Origin: Actinernus sp. WN-2022
Taxonomy: Eukaryota; Cnidaria; Anthozoa; Actiniaria; Actinernidae
Direction: 5' to 3'
Assembly: GCA_030867875.1 (NCBI GenBank)
Contig: JAOWCC010000916.1
Span: 1,744,001-1,808,000, forward strand
Length of the DNA stretch: 64,000 nucleotides
In this document: in pieces, positions 1-7,912 of the stretch
Layout of the letters: each line of letters opens with the position of its first letter
Numbering within the stretch: position 1 is the first letter of the stretch
The notes under the pieces: generated by a model
Told to the model about the DNA's origin: nothing
What the model saw: only the letters and a program-made list of their open reading frames with translations
The model's database searches: none
Position numbers and translations under genes: made by a program

Positions 1-2
1 TT

Positions 3-236
3 AATACAGCAATAGGAAACAATATAGGCACCAGATCAATACTTAGGACTAAAGTCGTTGGGGCAAGCTATGAGGTGCTACGTCGTTCAGGATCGCACAT
101 ATCTTTTAACGATGCCATTAAACGATGTGGTATACATAAGGGTTCGGTCACGCGTTTTATCAACGAGTTACTTGCTTACAATTCCTACTTTGAGCCAATC
201 TATACAAAACATGGTCTAACTAGTGGTAGAGTTTGA
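3..236 (+). CDS. C-terminal part of a small virus-element protein, cut by the window edge
   Basis: The reading frame is open from the left edge to a TGA at 234-236, about 77 codons. It contains basic and helical stretches such as SGSHISFNDAIKRCG and KGSVTRFINELL, which look like a small helical, possibly helix-turn-helix-like, domain. It is the leftmost gene of the virus-like element that fills the first 7.6 kb and points toward the 50-bp hairpin repeats. No catalytic motif is visible and I cannot name a function. A DNA-binding or packaging accessory role would only be a guess. The start lies outside the window. The open frame and virus-like codon use (similar to the capsid gene) are the only support that it is real. 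Confidence 0.45.
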   Translation, partial: NTAIGNNIGTRSILRTKVVGASYEVLRRSGSHISFNDAIKRCGIHKGSVTRFINELLAYNSYFEPIYTKHGLTSGRV

Positions 237-424
237 TTTCGTAAAGTGAAAATAAGATCCACGTTCGTTTCCTTACCACGCATCAACCAACTACAAGTTA
301 TTATCTCAGCCATCATGTGATATATACCTCATACTAGCGTATCTCTAATTACTGTTTGAATGGGATAATGAGTTGGGTCAATAAAACAACTTCAACGTGC
401 TGTGTACACAAATAGTTTTTATTG

Positions 425-624
425 TATACTGAATTACCAAACCGGTCCTTGTCGTTCCGCTTTTTTACATGATTTATACTGAATTACCAAACCGGTCCTT
501 GTCGGACCGCATTTTTACATAATTTATACTGAATTACCAAACCGGTCCTTGTCGGACCGCATTTTTACATAATTTATACTGAATTACCAAACCGGTCCTT
601 GTCGGACCGCATTTTTACATAATT
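425..624. repeat. Four tandem 50-bp units, each with a hairpin
   Basis: Copies start at 425, 475, 525 and 575 with an exact 50-bp period. Each contains the core ACCGGTCCTTGTCGGACCGC, in which CGGTCC and GGACCG form a six-base stem around TTGTC. The first copy has GTTCCGC instead of GGACCGC, so its stem is disrupted. The array lies between the end of a plus-strand gene (236) and the end of a minus-strand gene (765), that is, between convergent transcription units. It could be a transcription terminator, a replication or packaging signal, or a neutral minisatellite. Confidence 0.9.
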
Positions 625-764
625 ACTTCCAAAGCGTCTTGTATCAGCCGTTTACGATTTAAACATCGAAATTCACTCATGTAAAAAGGACAAGGAACAC
701 GATAGAAACATTTTAAAAATGATTCACCGACTGAGAACAAAGATATTCGACTCCGCCGTACATC

Positions 765-1135
765 CTACATTTGCGACACATTTTTCTGGTTACCTTTGAG
801 GGCCTTAGAAATTAGTTCAATGCTTTCAAAGCAGTCTATGTTAGTCTCTGTTTTCACGTCTTCTTCGATTCCTGTGAAGTCCATTTGACGCTCGGTGTTT
901 AAGCTTTCTTCCAGCGTTCGTCTCACCTCTTCGAGGGGCGTTTGGTTGGTCTTTTCCTCTTTGTCAGTCGGTCGATCGCGAGTTCTTGTCCAATTAGTTC
1001 CGGGTAAGTCTCAGCAATACTTGAAATGAATTCTTCTCCGGTACATTTAGCCTTTCCTGTGTCTATGAACTCCCCAACTTGATCAAGAACGCCATTTAAG
1101 TCTCTAACGAGCGCGAGAAACCTTCCGTGTTCCAT
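765..1135 (-). pseudogene. Small acidic/basic virus-element protein, frameshifted
   Basis: The minus-strand frame starts at an ATG at 1135 and runs 70 codons before a stop at 923. About 15 codons earlier, near 960-975, a neighbouring frame opens and continues to a TAG at 765-767 with acidic, helical sequence (for example PLEEVRRTLEESLN). This is the pattern expected of a single indel in a protein of about 120 residues. The N-terminal part is mostly helical (RFLALVRDLNGVLDQVGEFI). No domain is recognised. It heads a minus-strand block of three genes that diverge from the capsid-side genes. Function unknown. Confidence 0.5.
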
Positions 1136-1174
1136 GGGTAAACGACAATGTCGATATATAGTGATGAGTCATGA

Positions 1175-1247
1175 TCTATATGGCGCCATCAATACCACCT
1201 GCGTGCCGGCCTCGTGGTCTATATGGCGCCATCAATACCACCTGCGT
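1175..1247. repeat. 30-bp direct repeat, two copies 43 bp apart
   Basis: TCTATATGGCGCCATCAATA and the following ten bases occur at 1175-1204 and again at 1218-1247. Each copy contains the palindrome TATGGCGCCAT. It lies just upstream of the minus-strand gene starting at 1135, so it may belong to that gene's promoter. The rest of 1136-1329 shows no convincing gene. Confidence 0.75.
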
Positions 1248-1329
1248 ACCGACAGAAATTTACATACGAACCAGATGTCAGAATTAATTTATACGAAGAT
1301 TATAAAATCCACGATGGTTATATTGATTC

Positions 1330-1963
1330 TTATCCCACTAGACTGCCAAGTTTTGCTCTCATCTCCTTTCGTATCTCGGATCGAAGTTCTTCTACATTTT
1401 TTGACCCTCTTTCTTGTCTGTTTTTTTGCCGTATTTCGAGTTTAAGCGTCTCATATTTCCTTTTCTCATCAATAACGCTTCCGAACTCAGCTTCTGAAAT
1501 GTTATCATCGGTTAGAGGTTAGAGCTTTTGAGACTTTGACTTCCACGGAATTCGCCTTAGTTTTTGCTAACATAACAGTCTTTTCATGCTTCGAGACGCG
1601 AACGCCAAGTTTCTTACTAACAACAGTCGTCGAAGCCGAAATGACGGCACACAGGAACCCCGCGGATCCTAAGGAAATACCCACAGGTATCCCAATTCCC
1701 GTAAATGATGAACCTAACGCCGTAGCAGATAAGACACCACTCAAGCTACCTGTGGCCACAGCAACCCCGTGAACGATACCACGCGCTCGGGCTTATTTTT
1801 TACGAACGACTTCGTAGTGCTTTGCCTGTTGTTCGAGTTCGGCAAGCGTATCACATACTTTCTGCAGTCTAAAGCTCGATCCATTATCGCTAAGTTCCTT
1901 TATAGCTCCTGATGGATAGATATCTGGTGCTGTTGGAAACGGTTGAATTGAATCGCCGTCCAT
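1330..1963 (-). pseudogene. Glycine-rich hydrophobic protein of the virus element, one nonsense and one frameshift
   Basis: From the ATG at 1961-1963 the frame carries a helical N-terminal part, then a TAA at 1793-1795 (codon 57). It continues in the same frame through a strongly hydrophobic glycine-rich segment (GIGIPVGISLGSAGFLCAVI) and a basic stretch, and is lost near 1505-1515. A neighbouring frame then carries charged sequence (ISEAEFGSVIDEKRKYETLK) to a TAA at 1330-1332. Together this describes a protein of about 210 residues: helical head, membrane-active centre, charged coiled tail. Such a centre could be membrane-interacting, but the role is unproven. The gene starts 20 bp after the end of the upstream gene, so both are probably co-transcribed. 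Confidence 0.7.
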
Positions 1964-1982
1964 CGCATATTATACATATGAC

Positions 1983-2648
1983 TTACTCAATCTTCAATAC
2001 GTATCGTATGGGTCGACCACGAAAGTCTATGATATTGCCTTTCTCATCACGAATTGTCAGACGAAGGCTGTTTCACATTGTCCCCAGGGCTCGAGCGGTT
2101 ATTGGGAGTAGTGAGGCGTATATTGATTTTGCGAATCTTTCGCCTCGGATCTCTAAGCTAGCCAGTACGTTTGTTCGCTTTCCATCGAGAATTGAGAAGC
2201 TAGAATCCACCACATCACAGTGGACATATACTGTGTAGATATCTTGGAGTATCATACCGTGGCCACCCACCGCGATTATCATATCATTTACCCCCTCTTT
2301 TTCGCCATTGACTCCCAATAGTGTACAGAGATTTCTGCTGAACCGGATTGGTTTCTTGACGTCTAAGATCCAAGCCCGCACCGGTGAGGTTTTTACGAAT
2401 TCTACAACACCATCGTCGATTGCGGGTTTTAAGTATGCTTGAATGCTTACCATATCATGATGTCCTGCAACGACAAGGTGTGGAAACCCTATACCTGGGG
2501 TAGACCACCAGAACGAAGCCGCCTCTTCTAGATTCCGCCAACTGTTCTCAATAGTGATCTCGATTAGTGAAATGTTGTTGATAAGAATGGGTCGATCGAA
2601 GTATACAGTATGGTCAGCTGATGTGGTGGTGACATATAAGAAAACCAT
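1983..2648 (-). pseudogene. Candidate minor virion protein, in-frame TGA
   Basis: I place the start at the ATG at 2646-2648 (MVFLYVTTTSADH), because it sits directly against the divergent promoter and upstream codons run into it. The frame is open to a TGA at 2073-2075, then continues in the same frame with beta-rich sequence (SLRLTIRDEKGNIIDFRG) to a TAA at 1983-1985, about 220 codons in all. The sequence alternates short hydrophobic strands (ISLIEITIENSW, DIYTVYVHCDVVDSS), as in jelly-roll capsid accessory proteins. Penton-like or other minor capsid function is my inference from architecture and from its place in the structural module. The terminal extension after the TGA shows that the stop is a disabling mutation. 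Confidence 0.6.
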
Positions 2649-2691
2649 CTTATATATTGAAGTTATAGCTATGTATACGTATAGCTTCAAT
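2649..2691. promoter_or_regulatory. Bidirectional promoter with dyad symmetry
   Basis: Only 43 bp separate two divergent start codons. The interval is almost a perfect palindrome around ATGTATACGTAT, with arms TATTGAAG on the left and CTTCAATA on the right. It contains TATATA. The sequence ACGTATAGCTTCAATATG leading into the plus-strand ATG recurs almost unchanged before the capsid gene (4470-4485). Confidence 0.65.
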
Positions 2692-3862
2692 ATGTCTCAT
2701 AAAGTTAATTTCAAAGGTGATTGGGGTGACTATATCGCACCTTGCAATGTAAAGGCTTTCGAGATCTTTAAGGAAAAATATCCTCACGCGGACTTCGAGA
2801 AGTTCTCAGCTAGGACAACGGCATGCGACATACATGATGAGTCAACATACGAGACTAAGATCATGTTTTACTATGGGGGTCAACATTGGTATATTACCGG
2901 TCTCGTACCAGTGGATATTCGAAAACGCATCGATAACGCATTGTGGGGTGTGCATGGAGGTTTTCCATCTACGTTGACACTAGACAAGAGTGCGAAATAT
3001 CCTGTTCAAGCAGTTCCTTTTACCGAACCGCCACAAGATATAGATCTCACCAATCTATGGATATACGTTACGCCCACTAGAAAGTTTGAAGCAGGCGTTC
3101 AGAATATATTCAAGGAGACCGTCGTAAAGCATACGACAGCAAAGGAGTCTCATGAATGGTTGCGTGCTCCAGATTTTAAATATTGGCCTCAACAGTTAAA
3201 TTTCACAACGTGGTGTGCAACTTCTGGATGTGGAGTGTCGTTGTTCGACCCCGCTTTCAAAACATATCCACCCGTTGTTCAAGGGTTCCTACGATTTCAC
3301 ACGTATTTCACAATACGAAGAATTCTACATGAACTTGGAGCTCCTCTACCCGGTGACTCTGCTTTCAAGCAAACTGATAACCTCTATAGCAAAGCAGCAC
3401 TAGAGAAATTATGCATCGAGTTTGGTTTATCTCGAACACCAGACTTTCGATGGCACGGAGGTAGGAATAACGGACTTGGCGATGTATTCCTTTTGTACGA
3501 TGATGGTTTCAAAAACGTCCACGTAATCAGAGGCTACGACAAAGAAGCAGATAATTGGCCAAATCACAATAATCTATTTGCAGACCAAGGAGGTAAGGAG
3601 GAAATGGGAAATCTAGTATCCTTTATTCGGAACGATGAACATGGAGGAAAACAATACAATTGGTTTGCACCACCAATCGGAAAAGGTTTGACAGACGCTG
3701 GATTGGGTAGGTTGAATAGATCTGTCGAGGCTTTTGGATATTGCATGCTTGGTGCCACAAGCAGATCTGAACGAATCCATCATAGATAGCCATAACGTCA
3801 AAGAAAAGTTTAAGAGCTTGGTTGAAGGCGCTATTAAGGTAAACGACTTAACTTTAAGTTAA
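2692..3862 (+). pseudogene. Large virion-module protein, frameshifted near its C-terminus
   Basis: The ATG at 2692 (MSHKVNFKGDWGDY) is preferred over upstream in-frame starts because those overlap the divergent gene and its promoter. The frame is open for 365 codons to 3789. From about 3752-3757 a neighbouring frame continues with helical, charged sequence to a TAA at 3860-3862, so a one-base insertion in GGTGCCACAAG is likely. Recognisable segments are WCATSGCGVSL, the helical HTYFTIRRILHELGAPLPGD, a WHGGRNNGLGDVF stretch and LNRSVEAFGYCMLG. I see no nucleotide-binding or protease motif. Its size and position between minor capsid and capsid genes suggest a structural or assembly protein. I cannot name it. 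Confidence 0.65.
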
Positions 3863-3875
3863 CTATCTTACCGCT

Positions 3876-4229
3876 ATAACAACGACGCATAAGAGGCTTG
3901 ATCTAGCAATAGCTGTAGGTGTGCGATTACTGCCAAGCAATCTGGCGTACTACCTCGGTAAGAAGGATGGTTATAAAAATCCAATCCCGAAAGCAACGAA
4001 ATATATGGTGTTAGGTACGAATGATATCAATACGGAAGTTAAAGAAACGAACCGTTCGCCTCCCATGGAAGGACCACCCGATAAGAAGCAAGTACCACAC
4101 AAGAAGCAAGTACCACACACGAAACGAGTACCACACACTTACGTACCAAAGCCCATTCCACAACATGAGATCAATCTTGCAGTGACATCTATTGCCGCAG
4201 CTGGAATCGCATGGACGTTGTTTCGTTAA
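3876..4229 (+). pseudogene. Small basic protein with a C-terminal membrane segment, start codon apparently lost
   Basis: The frame opens without an ATG. A GTG exists at 3921, but the codon-like sequence continues upstream to an ATA at 3876-3878, which could be a mutated ATG, 14 bp after the upstream gene ends. The protein of about 117 residues has a helical N-terminal part, three short proline-rich repeats of the type KKQVPH in its middle, and a hydrophobic C-terminal segment (INLAVTSIAAAGIAWTLFR) that looks like a single membrane span. Its stop codon overlaps the stop codon of the convergent gene at 4226. Function unknown. Membrane-associated virion or host-interaction roles are both possible. 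Confidence 0.55.
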
Positions 4230-4448
4230 CGTCGTTTGTATTGCTCTATTACGAACACCACTGCTGCTACGATTAACAACCAAATATTGTTTGCTAAGAC
4301 TCCAACGACGTCACCAGCCATATTAAATATGAAACCCGCAATTGGTCCAATCATCTTAGGTAGAATCTCCTCTAACTTTTTACCTACTGCTTTTAATGCC
4401 TTGGCGGTGGCCTTGGCGGTGGCTTTCCTCTGTGGTATTACCTTCCAT
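4226..4448 (-). pseudogene. Small lysine/alanine-rich membrane protein, frameshift after the start
   Basis: The minus-strand ATG at 4446-4448 lies 34 bp from the capsid start, but its frame stops after about 22 codons. A neighbouring frame that begins within the first few codons stays open to a TAA at 4226-4228. It encodes a Lys-Ala repeat (KATAKATAKALKAVGKK), an amphipathic part (PKMIGPIAGFIFNMAGD) and a clear membrane span (IWLLIVAAVVFVIEQYKRR). A one-base insertion in the GG pair near 4440-4442 explains this. Basic Ala-Lys heads followed by a hydrophobic anchor suggest a DNA- or membrane-binding core or coat accessory protein. This is inferred only from composition. Confidence 0.6.
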
Positions 4449-4482
4449 GTTGAACATAACTATATATCTACGTATATTCAAT
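4449..4482. promoter_or_regulatory. Second bidirectional promoter
   Basis: 34 bp between divergent starts contain ACTATATATCTACGTATATT. The element ACGTATATTCAATATG at 4470-4485 matches ACGTATAGCTTCAATATG at 2677-2694. The recurrence at two divergent gene pairs of the same element supports a shared, probably late, promoter motif. Confidence 0.6.
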
Positions 4483-5718
4483 ATGATCTCATCGAAGTTG
4501 GTTCCAGCAAGAGCGCGAAGAGAACCTCGAGCACTCAAGGCTCCACGAACTCTATATAGAAAAACTTTCATACCATCATCTGCCAACCCAGGAGAGACGC
4601 TCTACGTGGAAGTACCAACACTAGGAGAAAATATCGTACTGGTACCTGGTAGCTTAGCGCTATTGGGTGACATCGTATTGTCTGGTGGACATGTCAATAA
4701 TCGTGTTGTTTCCAATGTTGGGCGTTGTTTGGTTACACATCGAATTTGTAAAATGGGAGCTGAAATAGTAGAAGACATCGCTAGGTCAGATCTACTACAG
4801 ACATATTCCGATGTATACCTATCTACTCAAGAAAGAGAATCTAGAACGCAACAAGGTATCCAATCAGAGAACATGAATAAGCTACGATCTAAGGCTGGTG
4901 ATGCAGACGCTTCGGTCGCTGCCGATAACGCTCTACTAGCCGCATATGGTTCTAAATATAGAATTCCGTTAGACGTTGATATTCTGACACAACATGGCGT
5001 TCTATATCCTCACGCCCTAGAAGACACTATATCGTTTGAGTTGACTCTAGCGCCCGCCATAGAGATAGTTGTTGGATCAGATAGTACGAAGATAGGCACA
5101 TACAAGTTTAACAACATACAGTTAGAATATGAAGCAATCAAGAATGAAACTCTAGCTAGTAACGCACTTAACGCATACGAAAGAGGCACTGCTTTCCTAT
5201 ATAACCACGCTGTTCATTTCAAGACAGTAACTATCGCCAAGGCATCAGATACTTTGATATCTCAGAATATCAATGTTCCACGACGATCCTTTGCTGGGCT
5301 ACTTCTACTATTCATAGATCCACCTACCACTGGCACGCGAGATAGTGAAGCATTCTCAAATCCTGGTATTTCTAAGATAGAGGTGGATGTCAACGGAGTT
5401 CCAAATAGATTCTTTCCGGGAGGTATGCTACCACCAGATTTCTGGGAGGCTGCAAAAGGATGGTTTGCCACATCCAATACTTCTATGACTCCTACCAAAT
5501 TTCATAACAATAGATTTGCTATCCTAGTTGATTGTCGCACGGCAAAAGATTCCACTGTTCACGGTGATGGAATGGCACAAACAGGTGGCGGGAAAGACAT
5601 TGATATTCGTATACATAGATCCGCAAAAGGTAGTGGAAACGTAAACATGCACATCTAGGTTCTCGCAGATGCTCAACTCACTATATTGAACAGAGAACTG
5701 CAGAGTATAACATACTAA
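4483..5718 (+). pseudogene. Major capsid protein, double-jelly-roll type, late in-frame TAG
   Basis: The start at 4483 (MISSKLVPARARREPRALK, basic N-terminus) follows the shared promoter motif. The frame is open 391 codons to a TAG at 5656-5658. It then continues open for about 19 more codons to a TAA whose last base overlaps the ATPase start (TAATG at 5716-5720), which marks the TAG as a premature stop. Beta-strand-rich segments such as ISFELTLAPAIEIVV, YKFNNIQLEYEAI and SFAGLLLLFIDPPTTGTRDS fit capsid proteins of the Polinton/adintovirus-like lineage, about 400-450 residues long. This protein would form the hexameric shell units. The location immediately before a packaging ATPase supports the assignment. 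Structural prediction would decide it. Confidence 0.75.
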
Positions 5719-6344
5719 TGGATTCCTTGGTAGAACACATACCATTCAACGCACTCATAGTAGGTCCAACAAACTGTGGAAAGACCGCATTTCTCGTAGA
5801 GCAACTTCGTGGAGCATTTCGCGGTAAGTTCGATTATATAGTATTAATATGCCCTACGCATGCGCACAACAAAACCTATCGTGGATTTGCCAATCAAGAT
5901 CCGCACTTCTATGTTATGTCGCCACCACAGGATGCTATCAATACAGCACTAGAGGTTTGTGCAACCTTTTGGTCTGGAACCAATACGCTATTGATTCTAG
6001 ATGATTGCGCCGCCTCAAAAGACGTAAAAAGAAGAACTGACAAGTTAGTAGATCTGGCATTCTCTGCTCGACATATAGGACTATCTATTTGGGTGCTATC
6101 CCAACAATTAACGAGTATATGCAAACCTTTCCGCGAGAACGTAGCGGTCGTAGTTGCCTTTCATACCGCATCGATTATAGATGGTAAAAGGATATTCGAA
6201 GACTACGGAGGATCGCAAGAATGTAATGAGTTACGAGCAGTACTTCGGTCCCACAAGTTTGCTCGCATATGTTTTTGTTTACGACATCCTTTTATGGTCA
6301 TGTTAGAGCTACCCTCACCTATGATGTATCATGATGGACGATAA
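5718..6344 (+). CDS. Genome-packaging ATPase, FtsK/HerA (A32-like) superfamily
   Basis: 208 codons, intact. The Walker A motif is GPTNCGKT (residues 16-23) and the Walker B motif is TLLILDDCA (residues about 91-99). Downstream LVDLAFSARHIGLSIWVLSQQ contains the conserved Gln of the sensor region and is followed by a probable arginine-finger region (KPFREN). Enzymes of this group pump the viral genome into the preformed capsid using ATP and act with the major capsid protein. The start overlaps the upstream capsid stop (TAATG) and the next gene starts inside the last 14 bases, so the genes are translationally packed. AGTATAACA at 5704-5712 precedes the start and recurs before the gene at 7244. 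The length is typical for compact members. This is the clearest enzyme of the element. Confidence 0.9.
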   Translation: MDSLVEHIPFNALIVGPTNCGKTAFLVEQLRGAFRGKFDYIVLICPTHAHNKTYRGFANQDPHFYVMSPPQDAINTALEVCATFWSGTNTLLILDDCAASKDVKRRTDKLVDLAFSARHIGLSIWVLSQQLTSICKPFRENVAVVVAFHTASIIDGKRIFEDYGGSQECNELRAVLRSHKFARICFCLRHPFMVMLELPSPMMYHDGR

Positions 6345-6903
6345 AGAAATACTTGAGCTACTGGGTGAGGACGTAACAGGTCCACCACCAAAAATAGATG
6401 ACGATGCAACGGACAACCGGGAAGCACTTGCCATTTTGGCTGCAACTGGTACAACGAAAGAATACCTAGGAAAGAACTTATCTCTAGGAGACGTTTCTAG
6501 ACTATCTGAAAAAGATGTAGATAAGTTACATAAGTTACATAGAAGATACCAGGCCGTTCTAGCTCAGCAAATAACGGGGAATCTAGTCGATGGTATTATG
6601 CGTTTAGCTACCCGACTAGTTGCATACATAATACCTATAGATTCTCAAGAAGAGCTGATGTTAGACCTACGAGAAGACCGCCTAATCCGCAATGAGATTA
6701 GTGCTGCGACTGGCCTGTTATCACTTAAAGCAGGTCGCTTTGTAGCGTTAGCTAGCGTCTTATTCCACGTATCTGGTCACATAGTCATTCCTAGTAGCTC
6801 TGCTACCACACCTATTGAACCTTCGCATATATCTACTATATCAAAGCAAGATGGAGGAACAGACGGATCGTATAACTGCAGATCCTCCGAAGACTGCACC
6901 TGA
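6331..6903 (+). CDS. Unknown helical protein following the ATPase
   Basis: 190 codons starting at ATGATG within the end of the ATPase gene. The first third is acidic (EDVTGPPPKIDDDATDN). The middle is helical with a predicted coiled or amphipathic part (SRLSEKDVDKLHKLHRRYQ). A hydrophobic stretch (LLSLKAGRFVALASVLFHVS) follows at about residues 130-150. The final 40 residues are Ser/Thr-rich and overlap the next gene by 53 bases, so the native stop may have been earlier and the tail may be the product of a frameshift. No catalytic motif is seen. Position within the virion operon suggests an assembly or membrane protein. Confidence 0.6.
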   Translation: MMDDKEILELLGEDVTGPPPKIDDDATDNREALAILAATGTTKEYLGKNLSLGDVSRLSEKDVDKLHKLHRRYQAVLAQQITGNLVDGIMRLATRLVAYIIPIDSQEELMLDLREDRLIRNEISAATGLLSLKAGRFVALASVLFHVSGHIVIPSSSATTPIEPSHISTISKQDGGTDGSYNCRSSEDCT

Positions 6904-7210
6904 GAAAAAAGAAAAGAATCCAAAACGCGTTGCTGCTGGAAAAGCATTTGCGGTAAGCAATAAACTTGGCAAAGAAGCTCTAAAGCGGGAGTTGGAACGT
7001 GAAAGCGAATCGTGCAAAGAAACCAACGTAGAGGAAGCTACTAGATCACTACTAGATGTGTCTACTAATACTACTCTAACGGCCATTGGTGTAGGTGCTG
7101 CATTGGTGGGCGTATACTACCAATATAAAAGATACAGAAGTGACGCAAGTACGATACGACCCGCAAGTCCAGTAGAGACTAGGAAGGCGACATTACCAGA
7201 TATGGAGTAG
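6851..7210 (+). CDS. Small basic protein with one membrane span
   Basis: 119 residues from the ATG at 6851. An acidic N-terminus is followed by a strongly basic helical region (KEKNPKRVAAGKAFAVSNKL, then GKEALKRELERESESCK). A hydrophobic span (TLTAIGVGAALVGVYYQYKR) lies near residues 75-95, followed by a short polar tail. The layout of basic head, membrane anchor and tail resembles small virion membrane or core proteins of Polinton-like viruses, but no enzymatic role can be claimed. It overlaps the upstream gene and is 33 bp from the next. It appears intact. Confidence 0.65.
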   Translation: MEEQTDRITADPPKTAPEKKEKNPKRVAAGKAFAVSNKLGKEALKRELERESESCKETNVEEATRSLLDVSTNTTLTAIGVGAALVGVYYQYKRYRSDASTIRPASPVETRKATLPDME

Positions 7211-7243
7211 CATTTAAAGATTGGAATCATAAGTAGTATAACA

Positions 7244-7465
7244 ATGGTAGAGAAGAAATTAATGAAAACGGTCACCGACGCCGCAATAATTACTGGATTA
7301 GCTGCAGGTATTGGATGGATAGCAAAAAAGGTGGTAAAGGAACCAATGCTCAACGATCCTTCCGTTTCTATCTTGAATAACGTGAAGTGGATAGCGGTAT
7401 TGGCGGGTAGCCTAACAGTGAAACAATATCTCGAGGATCAAAAGTATTTACCACCTATTTTGTGA
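7244..7465 (+). CDS. Small two-span hydrophobic virion-module protein
   Basis: 73 residues, intact, with ATG directly after AGTATAACA (7235-7243). Two hydrophobic stretches are visible: DAAIITGLAAGIGWIAKKV near the N-terminus and VKWIAVLAGSLTVKQYLED near residue 50, joined by a KEPMLNDPS loop. Small two-span proteins of this layout recur in cnidarian virus-like elements next to the capsid and ATPase genes (recollection, not verified). A role in a virion membrane or capsid vertex is inferred. Confidence 0.65.
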   Translation: MVEKKLMKTVTDAAIITGLAAGIGWIAKKVVKEPMLNDPSVSILNNVKWIAVLAGSLTVKQYLEDQKYLPPIL

Positions 7466-7600
7466 GTGCTCGTGGCAACGTTGGTAGGAATTGGAATGGC
7501 GATCTTCGGAGCGGTCTTAAATGCGACGGCATTCACTGGTGGCGGCGTACTCGCTAGGATGCTTTCTGGAAAGGACGATAGGGCTGCTATAGAACTATAG
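7466..7600 (+). CDS. Very small hydrophobic glycine-rich protein
   Basis: The open frame from a GTG at 7466 to TAG at 7598-7600 encodes a glycine/alanine-rich hydrophobic peptide (VATLVGIGMAIFGAVLNATA) and a short charged end (SGKDDRAAIEL). There is no ATG before an internal one, and the frame begins one base after the upstream stop, so it may be translated by coupling or may have lost its start. Its charged C-terminus looks short and possibly truncated. It is the last recognisable gene of the virus-like module. Confidence 0.45.
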   Translation: MLVATLVGIGMAIFGAVLNATAFTGGGVLARMLSGKDDRAAIEL

Positions 7601-7912
7601 TGATGTTTCTTTTTTCTTAGAATTTATGAGAGTGAAAAAATACATACATCTGCATAGCAGGCTAGTGTATTTTTGGTGTGCAATTTTTAATGGCTCAGTA
7701 TTTTTCGACGGTTATCGCTACCCTTTTTAATTTGAAGAACCCCCTGGCATTTAGGGACCGGTCATTATTTAAGAAGAGTACTGGGCTGTATTCATTTGCT
7801 AGCCACTCTGGCTTGATGACGCACCACAAAATCAGGGGGATCGTGTTATCGAGGGCACCAGTGCCATGTTCGGGCAGTTGATATCCTGTGCGGGACCTGG
7901 AATAAGAACTGA
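7601..7912. other. No gene recognised; right border of the virus-like module somewhere here
   Basis: AT-rich sequence without an extended frame resembling the module. I could not see a terminal repeat or integration duplication, because the left end of the element lies outside the window. Confidence 0.4.

Noticed and set aside
1134..1522. Plus-strand open frames across 1134-1522
   Set aside because: They overlap the end of the minus-strand gene 1330-1963, whose frame has clear protein character. The plus frames are shadows and the direct repeat at 1175-1247 inflates them.
1..7600. Alternative genetic code explaining internal stops
   Set aside because: TAA, TGA and TAG all occur internally and frameshifts are present too, so decay is the simpler explanation.
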